Assembly: GCA_937893125.1 (NCBI GenBank)
Contig: CALBHW010000011.1
Coordinates: 1 to 14,061, forward strand
Length of the DNA stretch: 14,061 nt
Reading direction: 5' to 3'
Source: an uncultured Clostridia bacterium
GTDB lineage: Bacteria; Bacillota; Clostridia; Christensenellales; UBA1242
Shown here in pieces: positions 7,114-14,021 of this stretch (the stretch's first letter is position 1; each line of letters opens with the position of its first letter). The position numbers and the translations under genes are program-made. The notes beneath the pieces were generated by a model. The model worked only from the letters and a program-made list of their open reading frames with translations. It made no database searches and was not told the origin of the DNA.

Positions 7114-7786
7114 TTTTATTCTCCTTGTCTAGCCTTTCAAGCAAATCCAACTTGTTTTTTACTCGCTCAACATCTTTTTTTGCTAAAATGCGTTCGCATT
7201 TTTTTCTTTCATAAGCCAAATACTCAAAATAATCTTCGTCCTTTATCGTCCCAAGACCGAACATAATTTGCTCGTCTGTAAGCGTATTTTGTTTAAAATT
7301 TACCTTACACCTAATGATATTATAAAACATTTTGCCATCTTTTGCAACAATATCTTGTGTGATTTTAAAACAGTGTGCAACAAGATACTTTCTTACCATA
7401 TCAGAGTTCTTTTGTGGTTGTAAAATAAAGGCAACATTTGGGCTAAAAAGCTTGCCCGCGTTATTTAAAATTTTTATAATTTCCTTTCCGCCCATCCCCG
7501 CAATAATTATGTCAACTGGCACAGAATTCGCCACTTTTTGACCTAAAATATCGTCTAATGGGTCTAAACCGTCACCAACAAAGAAGTAAATTTTATGAAG
7601 AAAACCGCTCAAATTATGTCTTGCTTTATTTAGGCACAACTCACTTATATCACTGGCAAAAGCACAATCAATCGGTTTAGTTTCAAGCAAATTTCTAAGT
7701 ATGTATGCATGGTCGCAACCAATTTCTGCGACCGTTTTTGCTTTAACTAAGCTACAAATTTTATCAATTCTATTTGACTTAATCAC
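7106..7786 (-). CDS. trmK: tRNA (adenine(22)-N1)-methyltransferase
   Basis: 226 aa, usual size for TrmK, the SAM-dependent enzyme that methylates N1 of A22 in the D-loop of certain tRNAs. Visible motifs are the SAM-binding motif I VAEIGCDHAYI (19-29), the acidic residue ending strand 2 at Asp46 (FASDIS), GDGLDPL (71-77), the family hallmark IIAGMGG (94-100) and ILQPQ (121-125). The C-terminal third is a charged helical coiled coil, as in the family. It starts with GTG at 7786, overlapping the rpoD stop by 8 bp, with AGAAGG 5 nt upstream. It sits third in the dnaG-rpoD operon, a position conserved in many Bacillota. Confidence 0.93.
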   Translation of the reverse strand: MIKSNRIDKICSLVKAKTVAEIGCDHAYILRNLLETKPIDCAFASDISELCLNKARHNLSGFLHKIYFFVGDGLDPLDDILGQKVANSVPVDIIIAGMGGKEIIKILNNAGKLFSPNVAFILQPQKNSDMVRKYLVAHCFKITQDIVAKDGKMFYNIIRCKVNFKQNTLTDEQIMFGLGTIKDEDYFEYLAYERKKCERILAKKDVERVKNKLDLLERLDKENKNV

Positions 7787-8855
7787 AATAACCTTCTAAT
7801 TTTTTGCATCTATTTGGGTGACGAAGTTTTCTAAGTGCTTTTGCTTCGATTTGTCTTATTCTTTCTCTTGTAACAGCAAATTCCTTGCCCACTTCTTCAA
7901 GCGTTCTTGGATGTGCGTCGTCAAGTCCATAACGAAGTCTAATAACTTTTTGTTCTCTTGGTGTCAATGTGTCTATTGCAAGCATAAGTTGTTCTTTTAA
8001 AATCATTTGGGCTGCGTTTTCGACGGGAGACTTAATACTTTCATCCTCTACAAAGTCACCGATTTTACTATCTTCTTCTTCGCCGACTGGATTTTCTAGA
8101 GAGATTGGGTCTTGCGCTATTTTTTGAATTTCACAGACGCGTTGCTCGCTTATCCCCATTTTTTCGGCAATTTCTTGCGCTGTTGGGTCACGCCCCAAGG
8201 TTTGCATAAGTTGACGCGAAACACGGATAAGTTTATTTATTGTTTCTACCATATGGACAGGAATACGAATTGTCCTTGCTTGGTCGGCAATTGCACGAGT
8301 GATTGATTGTCTAATCCACCAAGTGGCATAAGTTGAAAATCTAAAGCCTTTTGTATAGTCGAACTTTTCAACCGCTTTTAAAAGTCCAAGATTTCCTTCT
8401 TGAATAAGGTCAAGAAATTGCATACTTGTCCTGCCACAATATTTTTTTGCAATGCTGACAACAAGACGAAGGTTTGCTTCGCTTAATTTTTTTCTAGCAA
8501 CGACATCGCCTTCGCTCATACGCTTTGCATATTCAACTTCTTCTTCACTTGTAAGAAGCGGAACTTTACCAATGTCTTTTAAATACATTTTAACAGGATC
8601 ATCAACGCTAACTTGGCTTGCAATTTCGTTCAAATCTTCTATTTCTTCATAGACATCGACCGTTTTGTTAACTTTAATGCCATTTTGTGTGAAATATTCT
8701 GCGACTTCTTCAATATCTTTTGCCGAAGCGTCGTATTTGAGCAATCTTAAAATTATTTCTTCTTCGCTTAAAACATTGCCCTTGTTTTTTGCAATTTCAA
8801 ATAATTTTGTAATCTCGGGTTGGAATTTTTCATCAATCATTATATTTTTCTCCAT
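7779..8855 (-). CDS. rpoD: RNA polymerase primary sigma factor (SigA/RpoD)
   Basis: 358 aa, the compact size of clostridial SigA. A short region 1.1 (about 1-80) precedes region 1.2 (DDPVKMYLKDIGKVPLLT, 85-102). Region 2 includes the core-binding and -10 recognition helix (FSTYATWWIRQSITRAIADQ, 173-192) and RTIRIPVHM. Region 3 lies around 205-265, and region 4.2 helix-turn-helix for the -35 is TLEEVGKEFAVTRERIRQIE (318-337) followed by ALRKLRHP. It directs housekeeping transcription. The ATG at 8855 overlaps dnaG by 23 bp. An in-frame ATG at 8840 (MIDEKFQPE) has a better ribosome-binding site (GGAG, 9 nt) and would give the same 8-bp overlap seen at the next two junctions, so the protein may start there (353 aa). 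Confidence 0.97.
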   Translation of the reverse strand: MEKNIMIDEKFQPEITKLFEIAKNKGNVLSEEEIILRLLKYDASAKDIEEVAEYFTQNGIKVNKTVDVYEEIEDLNEIASQVSVDDPVKMYLKDIGKVPLLTSEEEVEYAKRMSEGDVVARKKLSEANLRLVVSIAKKYCGRTSMQFLDLIQEGNLGLLKAVEKFDYTKGFRFSTYATWWIRQSITRAIADQARTIRIPVHMVETINKLIRVSRQLMQTLGRDPTAQEIAEKMGISEQRVCEIQKIAQDPISLENPVGEEEDSKIGDFVEDESIKSPVENAAQMILKEQLMLAIDTLTPREQKVIRLRYGLDDAHPRTLEEVGKEFAVTRERIRQIEAKALRKLRHPNRCKKLEGYCD

Positions 8856-10614
8856 TTTTTATCTCTTTTGCGACTTGGTTAAGTTCTTTTGCGATTTCGC
8901 GTCGCCTTGTTAAATCTTTTTCACTTTTATAATCAGCCAAAAGTTGTTGTTGACGCGCTTTTAAGTCGACGGTGTCAATATTTTGAATGCATTTCTCATA
9001 ATACTCTTCCTTTTTATCTCCAATTTCGTCAAAATTAAACCCAACAATCGCACTCAAATCACTATTGTGTTCAATATCAAAATAGTCAAACAACGAACTT
9101 ACAGTTATTACTTTGCCTTCTTGCTGACACTTTTTCAAAAAATCAAATAAATTTTGATAGGTCGAATTTTTAAATTTTAAGTTTTTTTCAAGCGCCTTAA
9201 TTGCGTAAGGCTCTTTTTTTACGATACTCGCGAGAACAAATCTACTTGCCCGCTCGCTTCCCATTATTCTATCCCCGTCGTTTAAATTTGGAACAGGTTC
9301 TTGGCTGGCTAAATTTGCGCCGACCATATCTCGTCTTAAAATGTCTTGCGAAATATTTGATTTTTCAGACAAAATTTTAAGGTAAATTTCTCGTTCCGCA
9401 TTGGTGTTAAGTCCACGCAAAATTTCGAAGCACGCTTCCACAAACTTATTTTTTTCAAAGTTGTCCTTCAAATTATATTGTTTTTCAAGCGAACAAATTT
9501 TATACTCAATCCCATCAATTGCGCCGTCAATACACTTTTTTAACTCTTCTGCGCCATATTTTTTAAGGAATTCATCTGGGTCAAGTTTTTCCCTTAAAGT
9601 AACAACCCTAACTTCAAGCCCCGCACTAGACAAAACATCTATCGCTTTATACATCGCTTTTTGCCCAGCGCTGTCGCCGTCAAGGCACAAAACAACTTTA
9701 TTGACAAGCCTTTTGATTGCCGTCCCGTGGAGTGGAGTTATTGCCGTCCCCATACACGCAACTGTATTTTTGAATCCAGACTTATACATTGCAATAACAT
9801 CGACTGTGCCTTCACAAATGATGACATAATCAAGATTTTGTACTTTTTTGAGTTCCCTAACAGTATGTATGTTGTAGACGGTTCTACTTTTATCAAAAAC
9901 GATTGTTTGAGTAGAATTTCTATATTTTGCGAACTCAGGATTAGCTTCAAGCGTCCTTGCGGTAAAACCAATGCAGTCACCTAATTGGTTAAAAATCGGA
10001 AAAGTTAAACGGGTTGCAAAAACATCATAGTAGTTCCCCGAATTTTGAGATTTATCAATTAGCCCCGCTAAAACCATTGTCTCGTCGCTTACGCCTTTTG
10101 AATGCAAAAAATCTATAAGTCCCTGCCAATCTTTTGAATATCCAATGCCAAAATACTTGACTATTTCGGCGGTAAACCCGCGCTTTATAACATAATTTTT
10201 AGCAACTCCATTATTCTTTGACAGGCAGTCACAATAATATTCCTTGGCATATCTTAGCGCTTGCAAAACTTTTTCTTTTTTTCGCAGATTTTCAAGTTCC
10301 TGGGTATTATCAGCAAACTCAGGAAGTGGAATATTTGCGTCTTGAGCCAATTTTTTAATGGCTTCGACAAAGGTCATATTTTCATATTTTTGAACAAATT
10401 TTATCACATCACCCGATTCACCACAGCCGTAGCAATGATAAAATTGCTCCATTTCGCTTATAGCAAAAGACGGCGTTTTTTCCGAGTGAAAAGGACAACA
10501 CGCCCAATAGTCTTTTCCTTTTTTTTCAAGTCTAAGAAATCTTGACAAGACAGAAACAATATCATTTTGAGATTTTACTTTTTCAATAAATTCTGGTGGA
10601 AAACCTCGACTCAC
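8833..10614 (-). CDS. dnaG: DNA primase
   Basis: 593 aa from a GTG at 10614; it makes RNA primers at the replication fork. The N-terminal CHC2 zinc-binding domain has ligands Cys40, His43, Cys61 and Cys64 (CCPFHSEKTPSF and FYHCYGCGESGD), the spacing and numbering familiar from Bacillus-type primases. The RNAP-like core follows (TRLTFPIFNQLGDCIGF near 201-217). The TOPRIM catalytic site has Glu268 (ICEGTVDVIAMY) and Asp312/Asp314 (LCLDGDSAGQKA). EGTVD replaces the more usual EGY[MF]D, with the catalytic Glu and Asp kept. The C-terminal helicase-binding domain (about 430-593) is divergent. A longer frame from TTG at 10656 adds 14 basic residues, but the GGGAG at 10622-10626, 7 nt from the GTG, and the zinc numbering favour the shorter form. 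First gene of the operon. Confidence 0.95.
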   Translation of the reverse strand: MSRGFPPEFIEKVKSQNDIVSVLSRFLRLEKKGKDYWACCPFHSEKTPSFAISEMEQFYHCYGCGESGDVIKFVQKYENMTFVEAIKKLAQDANIPLPEFADNTQELENLRKKEKVLQALRYAKEYYCDCLSKNNGVAKNYVIKRGFTAEIVKYFGIGYSKDWQGLIDFLHSKGVSDETMVLAGLIDKSQNSGNYYDVFATRLTFPIFNQLGDCIGFTARTLEANPEFAKYRNSTQTIVFDKSRTVYNIHTVRELKKVQNLDYVIICEGTVDVIAMYKSGFKNTVACMGTAITPLHGTAIKRLVNKVVLCLDGDSAGQKAMYKAIDVLSSAGLEVRVVTLREKLDPDEFLKKYGAEELKKCIDGAIDGIEYKICSLEKQYNLKDNFEKNKFVEACFEILRGLNTNAEREIYLKILSEKSNISQDILRRDMVGANLASQEPVPNLNDGDRIMGSERASRFVLASIVKKEPYAIKALEKNLKFKNSTYQNLFDFLKKCQQEGKVITVSSLFDYFDIEHNSDLSAIVGFNFDEIGDKKEEYYEKCIQNIDTVDLKARQQQLLADYKSEKDLTRRREIAKELNQVAKEIKNGEKYND

Positions 10615-10621
10615 TCTTCTT

Positions 10622-10626
10622 CTCCC
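10622..10626 (-). promoter_or_regulatory. Ribosome-binding site fixing the dnaG GTG start
   Basis: GGGAG on the minus strand, 7 nt before GTG 10614. It lies inside the longer frame that begins at TTG 10656, which has no comparable site. Confidence 0.78.
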
Positions 10627-10861
10627 GCTTTTGTTAAACGACTTTTTCAAATTCAAGTAACAATTTTAAAACATTTATTCTTAATTTCAAAACCTGTTTC
10701 ACAATTAACATTTTTAATTTACAATATACACAATTATATCTAAGCTTCACTTTCCTTTACTCAGGCTAATGTGGCTTACACTTTGTAAATAAATTTCACA
10801 AACCAAAAATCCTTATTTTGAAAGGTTTATATAAATATTAGTTCTAAATGTAAACTATAGG

Positions 10862-10927
10862 AAGTAAATTTTGAAACAAGTTCAAAATTTGTGCTAACGC
10901 ACTCGCAAAGCAATGCTTTGCACTTCC
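10862..10927 (+). repeat. Structured dispersed repeat, copy 2
   Basis: The plus-strand partner of 2392-2458. Three hairpins stand in a row: a perfect 10-bp stem AAATTTTGAA / TTCAAAATTT around ACAAG (10866-10890), GTGC-TAAC-GCAC (10891-10902), and a perfect 7-bp stem GCAAAGC / GCTTTGC around AAT (10905-10921). It points away from dnaG, the opposite relation to that of copy 1 with its neighbour operon, so it is unlikely to be a fixed leader element and more likely a mobile or dispersed repeat. Confidence 0.78.
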
Positions 10928-10949
10928 AATTTGAATAACCATAACCATC

Positions 10950-10983
10950 AGTTTTGCTGGTGAGCAAGCTCCCCGACAAAACT
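10950..10983 (+). repeat. Imperfect long hairpin next to repeat copy 2
   Basis: The arms AGTTTTG (10950-10956) and CAAAACT (10977-10983) pair perfectly, with an inner GAGC-AA-GCTC stem (10962-10971) and partly paired flanks between. No T-run follows on either strand, so it is not a terminator. It lies 22 bp from repeat copy 2 and may belong to the same composite element, but copy 1 has no equivalent beside it. Confidence 0.6.
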
Positions 10984-11210
10984 TCCGATAATATAAAACT
11001 AACTACTTAATATATACGACATAAAAGTCGTTTTTCCTTTAATTTTTTTAAAAATACTAAAATTATATGTTTTTTGCACAAATTTCACTAAAAAAAGTTA
11101 CTTTTTTGATAAAAAAACTTTAATTTTAGCAAAAATTTGCTATTTTTGTTTTTTTAATAAAATTCTAATTTATTTAAAATACTTCACATTTTTCTAACCC
11201 TTACACACAC

Positions 11211-11236
11211 AAAAATCGGGTTTAATCCCGATTTTT
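11211..11236 (-). terminator. Intrinsic terminator of the asp23-fakA operon
   Basis: A perfect 10-bp stem AAAAATCGGG / CCCGATTTTT with a 6-nt loop, about 75 bp past the fakA stop. The T-run is within the 3' arm on the minus strand. The hairpin is symmetric and would also function on the plus strand. Confidence 0.88.
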
Positions 11237-11310
11237 ATCTATTATTAAGTATTTTTATTGTTTTTGACCTGTAAATCACAAATTTTTAAATTTTTTTACC
11301 TTTTTTATAG

Positions 11311-12945
11311 TTATTCAACCGATAAAATGTAATAATATACTGGTTGTCCGCCACTTACAGCGTTAAATTCGCATTGAGGGAAAATCGTTTTCAACTTATC
11401 TTGTAAAGCCATCGCGTCTTGCTCACTAACTTCTTGTCCAAAGAAAAGTGTGACATTGACGGTGTTGTCATCAATAAGTTTTCCGACCAAACCTTCAACG
11501 GTTTCTGGGATTTCTTTACCCTTTGCCAAGATTGAGTTATTATCAAGTCCGATAATTTCGCCGACATTCAAATCAAATCCGTCAACATGCGTATCTCTTA
11601 CGGCATAAGTTACACTACCAGTTTTAACATTTTTCATTGACTCGTTCATAACTTCCGTGTTTTCTTGGACTGAGCTATCAGAATTAAATGACAAGCACGC
11701 TGAAATTCCCTCTGGAACAGATTTTGTAGGAATAACAACGATATTTCTCTTTGTCAAATCCTTCGCTTGTTCGGCAGCAAGGACAATATTTTTGTTGTTT
11801 GGAAGGACAAAAACAGTTTCAGCGTTGACTTTATCGACCGCCTCCGCGATATCGTTTGCGCTTGGGTTCATTGTTTGTCCGCCCTTAATTACATAATCAA
11901 CCATAAGGTCTTTAAAAAGGAGCTCAAATCCCTCACCCGCTGAGACAGACACAATACCCATAGGTTTTGCTGGTTCTTCATTTTGGGTTTTAAGGAGCCT
12001 GTTTTGTTCGAGCATATTTTCAATTTTGATATTTGTTATATCGCCAAGTTCAAGACCAAAACCGAGTGCTTTATTTGGTTCATTTGTCAAAACGTGGACT
12101 TTCACAAGTGACAAGTCACCAACACAAATAACGGACTCTCCTATTTCAACAAGCCTCTCACGAAGTTTATCAATGTCGCTTTGAGTCGTCTTTTTAAAAA
12201 GGTTAATAATTATATATTCGGTCGAGTAAGCATATTTTATTTCTGCCAAGTCAACTGGCTTATTTGAATTTCCGTCCTTATCGCTTGAAAAATCGGTTGT
12301 TGGGTCAAGGAAATCGCTATTTGACACATCTTCATCAGTAAGCGCCTTATAAAAGCCTGAGAAAATTATAAGTAGTCCACGCCCACCAGCGTCTACGACG
12401 CCCGCCTTTTTAAGGACTGGCAAGAGTTCTGGCGTTTGCATAAGGACTTCTTCACCTTTGTCGAGAACATCCTTTAAGAAATTTTCAAAGTCGTGATTTT
12501 TCTTGCAAGACGAAAGTGCATATTCACTCATCACGCGAATAACAGTTAAAATTGTCCCTTCTTTTGGTTTCGTAACCGCTTTATAAGCAATGTCGCTTCC
12601 TTCCTTCATCGCAAGAGCGAAGTCTTTTGTTTTAAGCTCAGCGTGTTGTCTAATTATTTTCGCCATTCCCTTCAAAATTTGCGACAATATAACACCCGAA
12701 TTTCCCCTTGCGCCACGAAGTGCGCCTTTCGTTATTGCTTCCGACAAACTATCAAGGTTGTTGTTTGGGCAATCGTTCACTTCTTTTGTAGCGGACTTGA
12801 ATGTCAAGTTCATATTTGTGCCAGTATCCCCGTCTGGCACTGGAAAGACATTTAATGAGTCAACATATTTTCTATTTTCGTCGAGCAAACTTGATGCGGA
12901 AACTATCATTTTCCTAAAAGTCGCTCCGTTAATCGTTTTTTGCAA
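11311..12945 (-). CDS. fakA: Fatty acid kinase catalytic subunit FakA (DAK2/YloV family)
   Basis: 544 aa from a TTG at 12945. FakA phosphorylates fatty acids held by a FakB partner, feeding exogenous fatty acids into phospholipid synthesis. The N-terminal DhaL/DAK2 ATP-binding domain has LNVFPVPDGDTGTNM with the Mg-binding aspartates at 38 and 40, and GARGNSGVILSQ (78-89). A middle domain spans about 225-320 and a C-terminal DegV-like domain runs to the typical end GGQPVYYYILSVE. In the middle domain the usual YCTE reads YSTE (Ser241) and the usual VHxHT reads VHVLT (His284, Leu286), so two presumed zinc ligands are missing. The longest frame starts at TTG 12987, but GGAGG (12957-12953), 7 nt from TTG 12945, and the family N-terminus fix the shorter start. 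No fakB is in the window. It follows an Asp23-type gene, a pairing common in Bacillota. Confidence 0.93.
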   Translation of the reverse strand: MQKTINGATFRKMIVSASSLLDENRKYVDSLNVFPVPDGDTGTNMNLTFKSATKEVNDCPNNNLDSLSEAITKGALRGARGNSGVILSQILKGMAKIIRQHAELKTKDFALAMKEGSDIAYKAVTKPKEGTILTVIRVMSEYALSSCKKNHDFENFLKDVLDKGEEVLMQTPELLPVLKKAGVVDAGGRGLLIIFSGFYKALTDEDVSNSDFLDPTTDFSSDKDGNSNKPVDLAEIKYAYSTEYIIINLFKKTTQSDIDKLRERLVEIGESVICVGDLSLVKVHVLTNEPNKALGFGLELGDITNIKIENMLEQNRLLKTQNEEPAKPMGIVSVSAGEGFELLFKDLMVDYVIKGGQTMNPSANDIAEAVDKVNAETVFVLPNNKNIVLAAEQAKDLTKRNIVVIPTKSVPEGISACLSFNSDSSVQENTEVMNESMKNVKTGSVTYAVRDTHVDGFDLNVGEIIGLDNNSILAKGKEIPETVEGLVGKLIDDNTVNVTLFFGQEVSEQDAMALQDKLKTIFPQCEFNAVSGGQPVYYYILSVE

Positions 12946-12952
12946 TTTTCTC

Positions 12953-12957
12953 CCTCC
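12953..12957 (-). promoter_or_regulatory. Ribosome-binding site fixing the fakA TTG start
   Basis: GGAGG on the minus strand (within GGAGGGAG), 7 nt before TTG 12945. The upstream TTG at 12987 lacks a site and would add residues absent from the family. Confidence 0.8.
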
Positions 12958-12970
12958 GAGATATATAAAA

Positions 12971-12992
12971 GACCTTGCTTGACACAAAGGTC
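12971..12992 (-). terminator. Possible attenuator hairpin between asp23-like gene and fakA
   Basis: On the minus strand a 6-bp stem GACCTT / AAGGTC with a 10-nt loop is followed by TTTTATATAT, about 26 bp before the fakA start. It resembles a weak intrinsic terminator or a processing and stability hairpin that would lower fakA relative to the upstream gene. The stem is short, so this is tentative. Confidence 0.45.
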
Positions 12993-13024
12993 ATAAAAAT
13001 CAAATCAATAATCTAATAAAAAAA

Positions 13025-13375
13025 CTAGACCCTTACGCCGATGACCTTGATGTTTACTGCGTCAACAATCATTCCCGTAAACTTTTCCACACTGTACTTA
13101 ACGGTCGATTTTACACTGTCTGCAACAGCAGTTATTGACACGCCATATTTCAGTATGACATTTAGGTCAACGGTAATGTGATTGTCAAGGCTTGTAATCT
13201 TGACACCGCGCGCGAAGGATCTCGCTCCCATAAGTTCATTAAAACTCTCCTTGGTGCTTCTCGACACCAAATCAACAACACCATAGCAATCGAGAGCGTT
13301 ATAGCCCGCGACAACAGCGATGGCATTATTGTCAATTGTTATATCCCCATAAGCATTTGAAGTTTTAACAAACAT
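13025..13375 (-). CDS. Asp23/Gls24 family envelope-stress protein (YloU-like)
   Basis: 116 aa from the ATG at 13375. Family hallmarks are the N-terminal GDITIDNNAIAVVAGYNALDCYG strand-helix, GVVDLVSRS, the GVKI...ITVDLNVILKYGVSI central strands, and the end VNIKVIGVRV. These small cytoplasmic proteins are linked to envelope homeostasis; the exact role of the YloU branch is unclear. It sits upstream of fakA in the same orientation with a 79-bp gap, the yloU-yloV pairing of Bacillus and many Clostridia. A longer frame from 13444 adds 23 residues without family similarity; AAAAGGA (13382-13388), 6 nt before the ATG at 13375, supports the shorter start. Confidence 0.92.
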   Translation of the reverse strand: MFVKTSNAYGDITIDNNAIAVVAGYNALDCYGVVDLVSRSTKESFNELMGARSFARGVKITSLDNHITVDLNVILKYGVSITAVADSVKSTVKYSVEKFTGMIVDAVNIKVIGVRV

Positions 13376-13381
13376 AGTTAT

Positions 13382-13388
13382 TCCTTTT
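13382..13388 (-). promoter_or_regulatory. Ribosome-binding site fixing the Asp23-like start
   Basis: AAAAGGA on the minus strand, 6 nt before ATG 13375. It lies inside the longer frame starting at 13444 and so argues against that start. Confidence 0.7.
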
Positions 13389-13554
13389 ATAAAATTGGTT
13401 AGAATACAAGACATAAAAAGCTTATTACTTTTAGAAACAAGCATTTTATTGCTCTTATAGTTGTGCTTATTTTTTTAAGTCGGATTTTGATTTAACAAGT
13501 AAAACCCCTATCTCAATTTCCGACAATACTGACAACTCTAACACTACGAGTCAT

Positions 13555-13583
13555 AGTATAGCGTATTTTTTAATATATTGCAA
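13555..13583 (-). promoter_or_regulatory. Candidate sigma-A promoter for the asp23-fakA operon
   Basis: On the minus strand: -35 TTGCAA (13583-13578), a 17-bp spacer and -10 TATACT (13560-13555). It would start near 13548 and give a leader of about 170 nt. The rest of the divergent gap (13584-13793) is AT-rich with no gene that I can support; rpmB, which lies between spoVM and yloU in Bacillus, is absent. Confidence 0.5.
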
Positions 13584-13793
13584 CTATTTTTAGGTAATTT
13601 ATTTTTAGTATATATATGTTTTTTTTACTCAAATAAAATATCTCTTAAAAAGATTAAAATAGGTCACGCAAAAGTATAATCTTTTCATCCCCCCATAAAC
13701 ACCAGCAACTCATTTGTCTATTCTATTTACATCATTAACCTATTTTACTTAATGGCTTTTCCTTGCGCTAGGCTTTAAAGTGATAAAATCCAA

Positions 13794-13822
13794 TCACATT
13801 TTTTTAAGTTAAAACATAAAAT
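13794..13822 (+). promoter_or_regulatory. Sigma-E-like (mother-cell) promoter for the spoVM-like gene
   Basis: TCACATT (13794-13800) matches the sigma-E -35 consensus KMATATT at 6 of 7 positions, and CATAAAAT (13815-13822) matches the -10 CATACAHT at 7 of 8, with a 14-bp spacer. The start would fall near 13828, just before the ribosome-binding site. An alternative sigma-A-like extended -10 (TGATAAAAT, 13781-13789) is also present upstream. The assignment is by consensus recall. Confidence 0.5.
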
Positions 13823-13841
13823 GATAAAAAAGGAATTTGAT

Positions 13842-13928
13842 ATGAAAATAATTTGTATAAAAGCGCCAAAAAGTTTAGCACCAATACTGAAAATAATATT
13901 TAGGAAAAATTACATAAAATTTGACTAA
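13842..13928 (+). CDS. spoVM: SpoVM-like spore coat anchor peptide
   Basis: A 28-aa gene too small for routine calling. It begins MKIICIKAPKSLAPILK and ends IKFD. Against Bacillus SpoVM it keeps Met1, Lys2, Ile6, Lys7, Pro9, Lys10, Leu12 and Ile15, with Lys17 for Arg. Pro9 is the residue reported as critical for SpoVM recognising the curved outer forespore membrane. The GlyGly at 13-14 is Ala-Pro here. SpoVM is an amphipathic helix that recruits SpoIVA to start coat assembly. Support: a good AAAAAAGGA ribosome-binding site 7 nt from the ATG, a sigma-E-like promoter just upstream, and location beside the yloU-yloV-type pair, where spoVM sits in Bacillus. Here it is divergent from that pair and rpmB is missing between them. 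If right, the organism forms spores. Confidence 0.78.
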   Translation: MKIICIKAPKSLAPILKIIFRKNYIKFD

Positions 13929-13973
13929 CAACCCTCATCTCACGCAGAAGAGAAAAAAAATACAAAATACTAT

Positions 13974-14002
13974 TTGATTTTTAAAAATGTTTGTGCTAAA
14001 AT
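13974..14002 (+). promoter_or_regulatory. Promoter of the tRNA-Arg gene
   Basis: -35 TTGATT (13974-13979), a 17-bp spacer ending TGC, and -10 TAAAAT (13997-14002) in extended TGn form. A start near 14009 would leave a short 5' leader before the tRNA at 14022. Confidence 0.7.
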
Positions 14003-14021
14003 CAAAAAGTAAATTGTATTT

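Larger units (their letters stand above)
10627..11210. other. Long AT-rich gap between the fakA and dnaG operons
   Basis: No coding frame or RNA gene is supported. It contains structured repeat copy 2 (10862-10927), an imperfect hairpin (10950-10983) and, beyond that, A/T runs such as AAAAAGTTACTTTTT near 11092. The dnaG operon promoter should lie here on the minus strand. A perfect TATAAT is present at 10738-10733 (minus), but its -35 region (AGTAAA) is poor, so I leave it as a candidate only. Confidence 0.55.

Noticed and set aside
9401..9829. Open plus-strand frame of 142 codons opposite dnaG
   Set aside because: It lies antisense to the TOPRIM region, whose codons are constrained by primase; no start signals.
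13479..13524. GTCGGA / TCCGAC inverted repeat in the asp23 leader
   Set aside because: A 6-bp stem with a 34-nt loop is expected by chance and I see no riboswitch or T-box features around it.
13445..13793. Search for rpmB or another small gene between spoVM-like and asp23-like genes
   Set aside because: No frame with a ribosome-binding site and no L28-like sequence could be found on either strand.
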